Source: Fistulifera solaris
Taxonomy: Eukaryota; Bacillariophyta; Bacillariophyceae; Naviculales; Stauroneidaceae
Reading direction: 5' to 3'
DNA length: 64,000 nt
NCBI GenBank assembly: GCA_030295235.1
Contig: AP026153.1
Location: forward strand, 124,001 to 188,000
In this document: one piece after another, positions 52,614-62,200 of the stretch
Position numbering within the stretch: the first letter of the stretch is position 1
Layout of the letters: every line of letters begins with the position of its first letter
Made by a program: the position numbers and the translations under genes
Notes under the pieces: model-generated
What the model was told of the DNA's origin: nothing
Database searches by the model: none
What the model saw: only the letters and a program-made list of their open reading frames with translations

Positions 52614-53568
52614 CTAGAACCAAATAGTTACAGCGCTGACCCAACTGACAACCAATGCACAAATCGTAAAAGTTCCAATCGCCGTTGCACTGGAACTTTC
52701 TCCATCTTCACCATTCGTAGGATCTCCCGTTTCTTCGGATGACGCTTCGAGTGTTCCATCCTCTGTGGGTGCTTGCGTTGCCAAAATAACATCTTCACAC
52801 CCCGGAATGGTAGCATCACCGATACCGAATCCATAAGCACTGCAAGCCAAATCAGGGTTGGCGGCTCCCAATTCTTGTATCATAGCTTCCAATTCGGCAC
52901 ATTCGGTAGTGGTTACGTCGTTCTGCAGCTCCTCACAAAGGCGAATGCGTACCGTACTTTGTTCCAACTGTAGATTGACACGATTTTTATTTTCCAAAGT
53001 TTCGCAAACCTGTTCCATTTCCGCGTGTCCGGGTGCCCCGACTTCAAAATAAGCTTTCAATGCATTCCAGCAATCGGTTGGGTCGTCCGAACAATCGTAT
53101 GCTGTTCCAGAAACCGTTATGGAATCTTTCAATTTAGGAATGTTGTTGTTCGATGGATCTTGCTCAAAGAAGAATCCTTCACTAGCGCCCAACCCAAGAG
53201 CGCTGGGATTATAGAACGGGCGGTTAGGATCGTTTGGTTGTGAGTAACAGAAGCAGATGAACGGTCATTTCAAACATCTTGGCAATTACTTACGCATCGG
53301 AAGATTGCATGTCACCCACGCGAAATGCATTGACAAAGGCACTGGCATAAGTACAAATAGAGGCCACATTTTGCTGTGCAACTTTGATTTGATACACATC
53401 CAAGCACTCTTGACTGGCACGTGGCCAGGCGACCAATTCACCGCCCAGTTGACCGTAATCCTTGCAATCGGTGGCATCATCGGCTGTGTAGAGGCACGCA
53501 TCGCACTGAGCGTAGGCTCGTGTTGCGAGGAGACTGATTGCGAGTGGGAGGACGATAACCGACTTCAT
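52614..53568 (-). CDS. Cysteine-rich surface protein, GPI-anchor candidate
   Basis: Coding parts 53294-53568 and 52614-53202, 287 residues, joined in frame across a 91-bp intron (donor GTAAGT, acceptor CCCAG). The signal peptide VLPLAISLLATRAYA is followed by QCDACLYTADDATDC. Eleven to thirteen cysteines are spread along the body (for example CSDDPTDCWNAL, VCETLENKN, CAELEAMI, GCEDVI). The C-terminus has a Ser/Gly/Glu-rich stretch, then a hydrophobic tail (ALVVSWVSAVTIWF) at the very end with no cytosolic residues, the signature of a GPI-attachment signal. Family not recognised. It is convergent with member E, whose stop is 130 bp away. Confidence 0.65.
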
Positions 53569-54252
53569 TTTAGAGTAAATGAGACCAAGACTAGGTATAA
53601 TGTGCGGTAGCGCGACTATTCAAGTATAACTGCTATAACTGCCGGTCAAAAGTCAAAACAACAGATTGTGTCACAAAAGGTTTGCGCGAGTGTGATGACA
53701 AAAAGCGCGACTTTTGTTGAGGTCCGAAAAACGACATCTTCGGAGAAACCTACAGTCTGGCCCAGTGCAGATTGCGGAATGACAACGGTACTGTAATCCA
53801 CAGTAATGACTAATGACTGTCAGTCATCCTCGTGACTCGTGACTGATATTTGTGACTGAAGTACAGGATATTCTTGATATATTTTCATTCTTGTGCTGAT
53901 AGAAGTAATGAACTGAAAGCTGAAAGGCAATGTCTTGCGTGCCCAGAGGGAGTCTAGACTGGACTAGTGTTACAAAAGACAAACAGAAACAAATACGTCT
54001 CAAGTGAGAAAACATCATCTAATCTAAACCTACTCCAGCTTCGGTTCTCGCTTGATATAACATTTCAGGCAAAGACATGCCTTGCATGTTGCTAGCTTCC
54101 GCATTTTTTTAAACAGCAAAATCCGCAAGCGCATAGCGAGCGCTAGCCTCATAGCCAATCCAGATGAGCTGAACAAAAGAAACGGTCGATGCAGAAGAAA
54201 GCGCATCCAGGCAGAAGATGGTGTATCTGGCTCCAAGATTACTGGTATTGCT
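53569..54252. other. Intergenic region
   Basis: No supported gene. It holds the promoter of the GPI-anchor candidate (minus) and the 3' flank of the twin CX9C gene. A stuttered stretch with GTCAGTCATCCTCGTGACTC lies at about 53819-53855. Confidence 0.5.
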
Positions 54253-54465
54253 TCATGGCCGCGTTTGCGGATTGCGTTCATGGCATTGCCGGAACGCTTG
54301 CCATTGTGCCGCACATGGAACAATCTGCCCTTGATGTTCTTTCATGCAAATGGTGACTTGCTCGTACACATCGGCACAAACCCCTGTCGCCGGCGATACG
54401 AAAGCTTCCTCCACTGGTTTTTGCGTGCTCCTAGCGCAATCGACGCATTCTTTATTTTCTGTCAT
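54253..54465 (-). CDS. Twin CX9C protein, probably mitochondrial intermembrane space
   Basis: Protein of 70 residues. Two CX9C pairs form the core: CADVYEQVTIC and CAAQWQAFRQC, 14 residues between the inner cysteines. This twin motif forms a disulfide-linked helical hairpin in substrates of the Mia40 import route, such as COX assembly factors. An additional N-terminal CVDC pair is present. I cannot match it to a named member. The start is ATG 54465; a longer frame has no ATG. Such proteins are short, and an extra 5' exon cannot be excluded. Confidence 0.7.
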   Translation of the reverse strand: MTENKECVDCARSTQKPVEEAFVSPATGVCADVYEQVTICMKEHQGQIVPCAAQWQAFRQCHERNPQTRP

Positions 54466-54882
54466 TTGCGCCAAATATCATTGTCAACATAAACTGGTAT
54501 ATTGTTAGTTTTTCCGAAGGGAACAGATTGGCGTAAAAAAAGGAGCACAATACGAATGAACGGAAGAATGAAAATGACGACAAGAGAAACTAAATTGGGG
54601 TGCAGACGGGCAGACGGGAGACGGGTGAATGAAGAGGTGCGACTTTAAGTACCGCTTCGACTCGAGGAGGGGATTCAATACTGTATCTAACATAGTACTT
54701 CTGCGATATTCTTCATGTTCGCTGCATCAATCCGCTTCTACAATTTCGCCCATAGCGTTTTGTTGAAGCCTTCTGCTTTTTTCTTTGTTCGCCATCATGA
54801 TTTTTCTTCAAAATCTGCAAAATCTTTTGATGGCAAACTTACTTGACGCTCTTTCCTCTCTTGCGATACAAATCATCATAAC
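54466..54882. other. Divergent promoter region
   Basis: No gene. It lies between the twin CX9C gene (minus) and the plastid protein gene (plus). A small stuttered string GCAGACGGGCAGACGGGAGA is at about 54602. Confidence 0.5.
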
Positions 54883-55503
54883 ATGACAAAATTAGTGGCA
54901 CTGATTTGTCTGCTCGTCTCAGTGACGACGACGGCGGCCTTTTCCATTCCACCAGCCGTTGCCAAGACCACGGCACGTTGCGCCGTGGCAAGTGGCGACT
55001 ACTATCGACGAACCCTCGAGCAAGCTCGTCACGTCGCTTTTGCCCCCACTAGTTCTCCTCAGGAAGCCCGCAAGTACTTGTTTGAAGTACTTCATCTCCA
55101 GACGGGGTGTTCGACGGGTGTCTTGGAGGATGATGGAGTCTGTGACAATGTGCAAGAAATGGCGGACCTGGTCGCTCATTTGCGTGTCAAGGCGAACGAG
55201 AAAGTGTTGCGCCGTGAAGTAGTCTTAATGGCATCGCTCATGATGAGTGCCTCCGCTGTGACACTGATGGCGTGGTTCATGGGCAGAAGTCATGTCGTCC
55301 CGTTTACTCCACAAGAATGGATGTGGGCCGTCCGAGATGGTTATCTTCCGACTCTGTTGGAGCAGAATTTCAAATATGGAGGTTTTCTTGTAGATGACCC
55401 AAGTGATTTTCAGCCTTTTCTATGGACGGAGTGGGGCTGGTCCCTTCGTGACGGGTATGTGCCCACCATGATGGCCGATTGGTTCCGAAATGGCGGATTG
55501 TAG
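54883..55503 (+). CDS. Plastid-targeted membrane protein with duplicated W-RDGY-PT motif
   Basis: Single exon, 206 residues. The signal peptide VALICLLVSVTTTAAF is followed by SIPPAVAK, a diatom plastid presequence (AF|SIP). A helical region with ARKYLFEVLHLQ and three cysteines comes next. One membrane segment is at about residues 112-133 (LMASLMMSASAVTLMAWFMG). The C-terminus carries two copies of one motif: EWMWAVRDGYLPTLLEQ with KYGG, and EWGWSLRDGYVPTMMAD with RNGG, about 41 residues apart. The copies likely bind similar partners or pigments or form a pseudo-symmetric unit. Family and function are unknown to me. Confidence 0.65.
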   Translation: MTKLVALICLLVSVTTTAAFSIPPAVAKTTARCAVASGDYYRRTLEQARHVAFAPTSSPQEARKYLFEVLHLQTGCSTGVLEDDGVCDNVQEMADLVAHLRVKANEKVLRREVVLMASLMMSASAVTLMAWFMGRSHVVPFTPQEWMWAVRDGYLPTLLEQNFKYGGFLVDDPSDFQPFLWTEWGWSLRDGYVPTMMADWFRNGGL

Positions 55504-56046
55504 ATGTCTTTCGCAATGGAGAATTCACTTTGCTTGGATACAAGCAGAGAGTAGATATTGCATGATATCAATCATAGTTTGTTTTTAGTCGATAGAAGAA
55601 TTCAAATTATCGTCATACCAGGTATTTGTTCAACAAGTTTGATCACATGCAATGCAAAGAAGGATCTTGTTTCGTTTGATGTTGACGTACCGGTACTAAA
55701 GTGTACTATGACCATAAGTCATGAGTCCCGCGTCTTCTATACAGAATAAGCCACACTTCACGTAACCGTACTCGACGACTCTGAGCGCTAGAGTAGTATC
55801 GAGTCACTGAATGACCGATGAACCAACCAAAATGAATGACCCTTTTTCGGGGCGGAAATAACCGCGTTTTTGCCATCGAAACGTTTTAGGTTTGTTGATT
55901 CTCTTGTTCGCATCGAGAATCTCGAGAAGTAGAACAAAATAGGCAGCAGCGACATACTTCAATTGAAAACTTAAAGCAAGCGCACCTGGAAAGCCAAAAC
56001 GAGGGAGACATTCGTCGGAAAAGCGCTATTTTTGAAGAACATCAAG
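55504..56046. other. Intergenic region
   Basis: No supported gene. It has the 3' flank of the plastid gene and the leader of the LRR gene. Nothing repeated or motif-like stands out. Confidence 0.5.
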
Positions 56047-58542
56047 ATGCGTCCCGAACAACCCATCTCGAATTTAAACGATCTGAAGGGATCACTAGAC
56101 AACGACGACGACGACATTGTGTACCGTCCGTCCTTTCTAGCCGATATTCCGTTACCACCGCCTTTACCGAACGATGAATCCGAAGCAGCACATGATCAAT
56201 TACCGAATATTGAAGAATACAAAGCACAAGTCGGTCCTACTTCCACCGACAACAATCGTTGTTTGCGAATTTGTCTCATTACATCTTTATTTGTTGTCGC
56301 TATTGTTGTTTCCTTGACCGTCGGATTGGTGGTAGGAATTGAAGAGGGAATCGAATTGGAAGAAGACACGATCGAACGGACCCCTACTACGCCAGTAGCT
56401 TCCCCCGTTGAACCTCCGGTCGCATCCCCCGTCGCTCCGCCCGTCGCAGAACTTCCCACCTTGCATCCCGATGTCGCGAACCGCAAATACGAAATGGAAG
56501 AAATCGCCTTGGCGGAAGGGTGGTCCGATCTGTATTCCTTGTCGACACCGGGGACGCCGCAGAATCGGGCCTGTACGTTCATCGCCGAAGACGATCGTCA
56601 ATTGCCCATTGAACCCACGCTCGAATTGAAAGAACGTTACGCACTGGCCGTCTTGTATTATGCGTGGAATGGGGATCAATGGCGAGACAATTTGTTTTGG
56701 ATGCAGTACAATCATCATTGTGATTGGATGGCGTCCTTGCAAGACGATGAAGGACAGCCCGTGTCCGTGGGTGTCGTGTGTGACATGGATCAAAGTGTGA
56801 CTTCGCTGTATTTGGCGGGCAACGAAATGAGAGGTACGATTCCTCGAGAAATTGGACTTTTGCGGAACTTGTTTGAATTGGATCTGTCGGGTGCCCAGCA
56901 TTTGGAATCGGGGGAAGATGGGATTCCGTGGCAAGACATGGCGCAACTCACCAAACTCCAAACACTCAATTTGGCGAACAACAACTTTACTGGAATGATT
57001 GACCCACGTCTAAATGCACTGAAAACGCTGACCACGTTGAATTTGTCCAACAATCGATTCTACGGAATCATTCCCGCGGCAATTGCGGCGAATTTGCGAG
57101 AATTGTCGGTATTGAATTTGGAATACAATCAGTTGGGTGGTACATTAGATTCATTGCAAGACTGTGTGGCAGTAGCCATCTTGTTGGGGGGAAATAATAT
57201 CACGGGTACTCTCAAAAATGAGATTTATTCATCCTGGCCGCGTTTGGAAACGTTGGATCTGTCAGACAACCAACTGGAAGGAGATTTGCCCGCGGGTCTG
57301 TTTGCCATGGAAACGCTCACGGTAGTAGATCTGCACGGCAACCAATTTTCGGGTCCGCTGCCCGATGTCATTTCGACCAACTCACAAATTAAATTTTTGG
57401 CATTGCAAGAGAATCAATTGTCGGGAAGCATTGGTGATAAGTTACGGTATATGACAAGACTGGAGCATCTCGATTTATCGAACAACGCGTTGACTGGCCC
57501 TCTCCCAGAAGACTTTTCGATGATGTCGGACTTGCGATACTTGTTCATGGCGTTCAATGACCAATTCACACCGGGTCCTATCCCCGCATCGTACGGGAGT
57601 TTGATGAATTTGGTAGATCTATCGTTGCAACAAACCAATCGCAACGGCAAGATTCCTACGGAATTGGGACAGCTGACCGCGTTACAGCTTCTGGATCTGG
57701 CCGACAACGATTTGAGCGGCGCCATACCGAGTGAGTTCGGTACCATGGAAAAGTTACAATTCATATTGCTCAAAGACAACATGCTCACCGGTACGCTTCC
57801 GGCGAGTTTGTTGGAATTGACCCGACTGGCGATCTTGGTCATCAACGATAATTCGTTCTCGGGAACCACCAATGAGCTCTGTTTGGAAGGTGGCAAATTC
57901 GCCATTGAAACGATGGACGTGATCGTATCGGATTGTGGTGACTTGGCGTGCGAATGCTGTGTTTGTTGTAACACGGCCGAAGGCAACCGAACATCCGAGT
58001 GTGTCCTCTCGGTCTGGTTCAATGACGTGGATCCAGTGTATTCTCCCTTCTATCGGTACCAGAGAGGATTTTATGCGTTTCAACAAACCGAAGTGGAGTA
58101 CCCTTCGTTCGAGGATGAAGGAGAAGATCTTATTCTATGGATCGATGATCCGGCCGCTCCGATTGATATTGATGGAGATGGTACCGTGAATGCGGAGGAT
58201 TCCGATGCCGACGGAGACGGTATTGCGAATGACGCCGACGGTGATAAAGATGGAGATGGAACTGCCGATTTCCAGGATGAGTTCGACAGCAATCCGCTAG
58301 AGACTGTGGACAATGATGGAGATGGAATCGGCGACAACGCCGATAGTGACGCGACCGATGCAACGGTGGGCGACGCGGACGGCGACGGCATTGGAGACAA
58401 TGCCGATGGGGCGCCAGAAGATGGTGATTTGGGCGACACGGATGGTGACGGTGTCGGAGACAACGCTGACGAATTCCCCGATGACCCCACTCAATACGAT
58501 ACCGATCCTGGTGATGATGCCGGCGGTATACGAAAAGATTGA
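56047..58542 (+). CDS. LRR receptor-like protein with calcium-binding (thrombospondin type 3-like) repeats
   Basis: Single exon, 831 residues from ATG 56047. A cytosolic N-terminus of ~80 residues precedes a membrane segment (CLITSLFVVAIVVSLTVGLV), a type II layout. A Pro/Val linker follows (SPVEPPVASPVAPPVAE). Then a cap region with LFWMQYNHHCDW and about 12 plant-type leucine-rich repeats (LETLDLSDNQLEGDLP, LEHLDLSNNALTGPLP, LQLLDLADNDLSGAIP) at about residues 255-615. A Cys cluster (CECCVCC) ends the LRR block. The C-terminal ~130 residues are D-x-DGDG calcium-binding repeats (DADGDGIANDADGDKDGDG) like thrombospondin type 3 repeats. Extracellular LRRs plus calcium repeats suggest surface adhesion or recognition. 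There is no kinase domain. Confidence 0.85.
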   Translation: MRPEQPISNLNDLKGSLDNDDDDIVYRPSFLADIPLPPPLPNDESEAAHDQLPNIEEYKAQVGPTSTDNNRCLRICLITSLFVVAIVVSLTVGLVVGIEEGIELEEDTIERTPTTPVASPVEPPVASPVAPPVAELPTLHPDVANRKYEMEEIALAEGWSDLYSLSTPGTPQNRACTFIAEDDRQLPIEPTLELKERYALAVLYYAWNGDQWRDNLFWMQYNHHCDWMASLQDDEGQPVSVGVVCDMDQSVTSLYLAGNEMRGTIPREIGLLRNLFELDLSGAQHLESGEDGIPWQDMAQLTKLQTLNLANNNFTGMIDPRLNALKTLTTLNLSNNRFYGIIPAAIAANLRELSVLNLEYNQLGGTLDSLQDCVAVAILLGGNNITGTLKNEIYSSWPRLETLDLSDNQLEGDLPAGLFAMETLTVVDLHGNQFSGPLPDVISTNSQIKFLALQENQLSGSIGDKLRYMTRLEHLDLSNNALTGPLPEDFSMMSDLRYLFMAFNDQFTPGPIPASYGSLMNLVDLSLQQTNRNGKIPTELGQLTALQLLDLADNDLSGAIPSEFGTMEKLQFILLKDNMLTGTLPASLLELTRLAILVINDNSFSGTTNELCLEGGKFAIETMDVIVSDCGDLACECCVCCNTAEGNRTSECVLSVWFNDVDPVYSPFYRYQRGFYAFQQTEVEYPSFEDEGEDLILWIDDPAAPIDIDGDGTVNAEDSDADGDGIANDADGDKDGDGTADFQDEFDSNPLETVDNDGDGIGDNADSDATDATVGDADGDGIGDNADGAPEDGDLGDTDGDGVGDNADEFPDDPTQYDTDPGDDAGGIRKD

Positions 58543-59030
58543 CAGACTGAAAGCTGTTGCATAAGCATAATGAAGTTACGTGTTAATTAACTACAAAACA
58601 TTATTTCGTCAACAGGATCTCTATCTGGATTTCTTGCGACCTAGTTGCTCGACGGAGTGAATCATTCATTACGTATGTTTTTTGAAGCGGGATGCTACCA
58701 CTCGTCGTCATAGGCAGATCACGTTTCCAGCTCCCGAATGAAGGCATCGCGACATATTCTTTGCACACGTCAGCGCAAAAAGTCCTCTCTCTGATAAATC
58801 GATTACCGAAACGACTCTGGCACCTAAATACATAGTCCATGGATGTGATTCTTCTTCGACGACACTTGGGAGGAAAAAAGTGAGAGAGAAGGCCAAACAG
58901 AATTTTGCGCCACAATTCTCACAAAAGTTCGAATCTTGCTGTCGAGAACTACTTTCAATCATAATCCGTCCAAGCAAACAAAGAACTCTCTTTCTTTTTT
59001 TCTTCTAATAAAACAAGCTCTATCATCACT
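58543..59030. other. Intergenic region
   Basis: No supported gene. It holds the 3'UTR of the LRR gene and the promoter of the small CX9C gene. Short minus-strand frames at 58601-58977 have no domain. Confidence 0.45.
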
Positions 59031-59267
59031 ATGATCTCAAGCACGATCGACTCCTCCAAGCCCCGACGACACGAAACTGTCTATCATCCCGTCATTAGTT
59101 CCATGGTGCAGCAACCCAATATTATGAAGAATTGCACGCAAGTCCTCGACATGCATTCCCGCTGTGAAGCGTTACGGCGCAGTACGCAATACGAAAGTGA
59201 AGAAACCTTTGTTTGTCGGACGGCGCAGCGTTATCACGACTTGTGTTTGCAAGGGCACGAGTTTTAA
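59031..59267 (+). CDS. Twin CX9C protein, probably mitochondrial intermembrane space
   Basis: Protein of 78 residues. CX9C pairs are CTQVLDMHSRC and CRTAQRYHDLC, separated by 16 residues. The second Cys pair is followed by a short LQG tail. As with other twin CX9C proteins, this predicts a Mia40-dependent helical hairpin in the intermembrane space. It differs from the 54253-54465 protein in spacing and sequence, so the two are not close paralogues. No named family match is clear; respiratory-complex assembly is the usual role of the class. Confidence 0.7.
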   Translation: MISSTIDSSKPRRHETVYHPVISSMVQQPNIMKNCTQVLDMHSRCEALRRSTQYESEETFVCRTAQRYHDLCLQGHEF

Positions 59268-59521
59268 CAGCCGCAGCAGCTGGGAAGCTTTGCTCTCTTT
59301 TTCTGTTTCCAGTGAAGGTTTGTACTAATTGCAACTCATTTTTGTCGTAGATATCCGTAACATTTTGTTAATAGTAGCATTTGAGTGGCAAAATTTAAAT
59401 ACTCAATTCCTGATAAGTAACCATCTTACTCGTAGAAACAAACCGAATCTGATTACTTGAACGATCGGCATTAACTTTTAAATACAAGTCTTAATCATGG
59501 CGCCCTCGATTTTCGGTTGTT

Positions 59522-60751
59522 TCAAGACCCCGCAATACTCAAACTATCATTGTCTGATTCCATGGGAGCAGCGGCGGCCCCACACGCCAAATCCCGCATC
59601 GCCAGGAGTCGACGTTCAAAATTCATCAATACCGAAGATGGTTGCTGATTCAACCACTCCAACGTATCGCGGGTTTGTTGCACCAACGGATCTTGTTCCG
59701 ACAAGACACATTCTTGCACCAACAGTACTTCTTCCAATAGCACGGCGGCATCGTCGTAGGCCCCTTGCGACAGTTGCAAGGACGCCAAATTCCATTGCGT
59801 CGCCGCAATCCCCAATAGAGGGGCTTCCGACGCTGAGCTTTTCAGTGCGACCCGTTGGATTTTAAGAGCTTCTTCCCAAGCGACTTTCGCCATTTCCAAT
59901 TCGTTCAATTCGTACAAGGCACAACCAATGTTATGAAGAATCTTGGCGACTTTAAGATGATCGTTGCCGTACCATTGACGCCGTAGGTGCAGTGCTTCGC
60001 GAAAGGCCACGAGGGCTTTCCGCGGTTGGTGCTGTTCCAAATGCGCCACTCCCAATTGCGCCAAACTCGTGGCCACATCGGCGTGATCATCACCCAAGGT
60101 GGTCTTCCGGATCCGAATTGCTTGTTGATATGACTGAGTGGCGGCGTCATACTGCCCCAAACGCATCTGTACAATTCCTCGATTGTGATAGGCCGTCCCG
60201 ACGCGTGGATGCGAATCGCCGTATCTCGTCAATAAACCGCGCACAATTTCTTCAAACACTTCCAAGGCTTCGTCATATTCGCCTTGTCGCAAATGTTCCG
60301 TAGCCATGTCATGAATCGCTTGTAAATTTTGTTCGACTTGTAGGGGTTCTCGTTTATAACACTTTTTTTGATCCTCACAAGTCTCAAAGTGATTTGACAT
60401 GGCATTTCGAATGTCATCGAGCGAAGAGTTATCATCCTTCTCGTGAAGAACAGTCGTTTTGGGTGATAATTGTTCGTAAGATTTCGTTTCTATAGACTCT
60501 ACGGGCAAAAATCGATCCACATAATGCGGGCGTTTGCGATGGGGACTCCTGGTTTGTTGTGTTTCATTACAGTTTTCTACGACATCCTTGTTCAAGATTC
60601 TCCAACGCATCTTTCGTCGCACTTTGCCATTTTTCATTTTGATCGACTTTCCTTTCGGTGGTTCGTACGTTTTCAACGGAGCAATGGAAAAATCGTCCGT
60701 TTCGTCAAACGATGTGCGATCGATCCGCAGATGAATCGCTGGAGGTCGCAT
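59522..60751 (-). CDS. TPR repeat protein (kinesin light chain/nephrocystin-type repeats)
   Basis: Single exon, 409 residues. The first ~135 residues are basic and polar (KGKSIKMKNGKVRRKMRW) and likely disordered. The C-terminal part has about five TPR units of the 42-residue TPR_12 type: GEYDEALEVFEEIV, YHNRGIVQMRLGQYDAATQS, LAQLGVAHLEQHQPRKALVA, LHNIGCALYELNELEMAKVA and WNLASLQLSQGAYDDAAVLL. The alternate GDDHADVATS and GNDHLKVAKI loops are typical of kinesin light chains and diatom TPR proteins. Role is likely protein-protein scaffolding. It is convergent with the CX9C gene (255 bp). Confidence 0.75.
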   Translation of the reverse strand: MRPPAIHLRIDRTSFDETDDFSIAPLKTYEPPKGKSIKMKNGKVRRKMRWRILNKDVVENCNETQQTRSPHRKRPHYVDRFLPVESIETKSYEQLSPKTTVLHEKDDNSSLDDIRNAMSNHFETCEDQKKCYKREPLQVEQNLQAIHDMATEHLRQGEYDEALEVFEEIVRGLLTRYGDSHPRVGTAYHNRGIVQMRLGQYDAATQSYQQAIRIRKTTLGDDHADVATSLAQLGVAHLEQHQPRKALVAFREALHLRRQWYGNDHLKVAKILHNIGCALYELNELEMAKVAWEEALKIQRVALKSSASEAPLLGIAATQWNLASLQLSQGAYDDAAVLLEEVLLVQECVLSEQDPLVQQTRDTLEWLNQQPSSVLMNFERRLLAMRDLACGAAAAPMESDNDSLSIAGS

Positions 60752-61288
60752 CGTAAGGTGCTGTATCTCTATATTGCTTTCATATAATCTTTTAGGTCAT
60801 TACAAAAAGAGATTTCAAAGCAACGAGAGTATAATCGGAAAGGGTTGTATTTTTTATTTTTGTTGTTGCGCAGCAATAGGCCGCGTTATGCGTGTTCCGC
60901 CGCCTGTGTTTTCCGTTGAAGGCATAAGTCACAATTCAAACTTATGAAAGGTTTATAGTGGATTGTAGGGAACGACGTCGTTCTCTGCGAACCAACGGAA
61001 ATATTACTATCAATGTTTGAATACCGTTGTAATAAATCAAAGGAGCTATTCATTATTTCACAATGAACTGAAGTGCACTAAGAGTGTGACAACTCATTCC
61101 GGACTGAACGATACTGCTTTACGCACGACTGATGTGCTTTCTCCGCCCACGTGCCGAGATCGACGGAACGGCCGTTGTGAAAAAAGTCTGAAACAAACCG
61201 AATCATAATCATGAGAATGAATAATGCTATAAACATCCATCCTTCCTTCATTTCACTCTTTTTCTTTACACATTAATAGCTTCTGATA
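60752..61288. other. Divergent promoter region
   Basis: No supported gene. It lies between the TPR gene (minus) and the cyclophilin gene (plus). A 63-codon frame at 61017-61208 has no features. Confidence 0.5.
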
Positions 61289-62033
61289 ATGCATCGAATA
61301 AATTGCTTCACAATTATCTTTTGTTCGTGGCTCTCTTGGTTCGCTTTCGCGCGAGACGTTCCCATGAAAAAAGCCATGCCTCCGCAAATGGACCCCATTC
61401 CGTACGTTCCATAAGTAATCGTGCTTGTGCACCTCTATCGTTGTCTCACCTTTTTCTTTCCGCAGAACACTCCCGGAAATCACGCAGCGGGTTTATTTTC
61501 AAATTTCGATTGACGGAGCAACACCGCAAAAAGTCGTCTTTGGATTGTTTGGGAACATTGCTCCGAAAACCGTCGAGAATTTTGTTGCCTTATCGACCTG
61601 CCGGATTCAAGAACCCGGAATATTGACGGGAAAATCACTCTGTTACCGAAATACAATCTTTCATCGCATTATACCGCATTTTGCCTTGCAGGGTGGAGAT
61701 TTCTCGCACGGCGATGGCACCGGTGGTGAATCGATTTATGGGGGACGATTCGAAGATGAATCCTTTGCCGTGAAATTCAATCGTCCCTACCTATTGGCCA
61801 TGTCCAATGCCGGACGAAACAGCAATGGCTCCCAATTCTTTATAACGGTCGTCAAAGCGCAATGGCTCGACAATCAACATGTCGTGTTTGGGACAGTGTT
61901 AGAGGGACGAGCGTTCATTGATGAATTGGAAGGATGGGGGACGTATGGTGGAATGACGCAGGGGAAAATTGAAATTGTCGAGTGTGGGGAAGAGCCATTG
62001 CAACCCGAAGACAAGGAACCTCATTACGGCTAA
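61289..62033 (+). CDS. Secretory-pathway cyclophilin (peptidyl-prolyl isomerase)
   Basis: Exons 61289-61401 and 61466-62033, 226 residues, phase-2 intron. The signal peptide is FTIIFCSWLSWFAFA. The cyclophilin domain has VYFQISIDG, GLFGNIAPKTVENFVALS, FHRIIPHFALQGGDF (catalytic Arg in FHR and the FxxQGGD motif), GTGGESIYGGRFEDE, LAMSNAGRNSNGSQFFIT and WLDNQHVVFGTV. The catalytic residues R, F, Q and H are all seen; the Trp that binds cyclosporin is present in WLDNQHVVFG. No KDEL-type end (ends EPHYG), so ER retention is uncertain. FAFA at the cleavage site could also mark a plastid presequence. Confidence 0.8.
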
Positions 62034-62200
62034 CGAGAGGATTTTAATGGAAGGGTTGCTACAAAACTACCGAACGGAGAAACAAATTCTCTCCTGTCGA
62101 TGTACGCTTGCAAGTAATTAAGCAATCAATGTTTCACTGTTTCTGTTTTTATACTTTTTAAAATCCACCAAACTACTTTTTTTCCTTTGATTCTTTTGCA

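Noticed and set aside
56287-56961. A 224-codon minus frame antisense to the LRR gene, and the 58080-58490 frame antisense to the acidic repeats
   Set aside because: Both are complements of repetitive coding sequence; the + strand product is clearly the real one.
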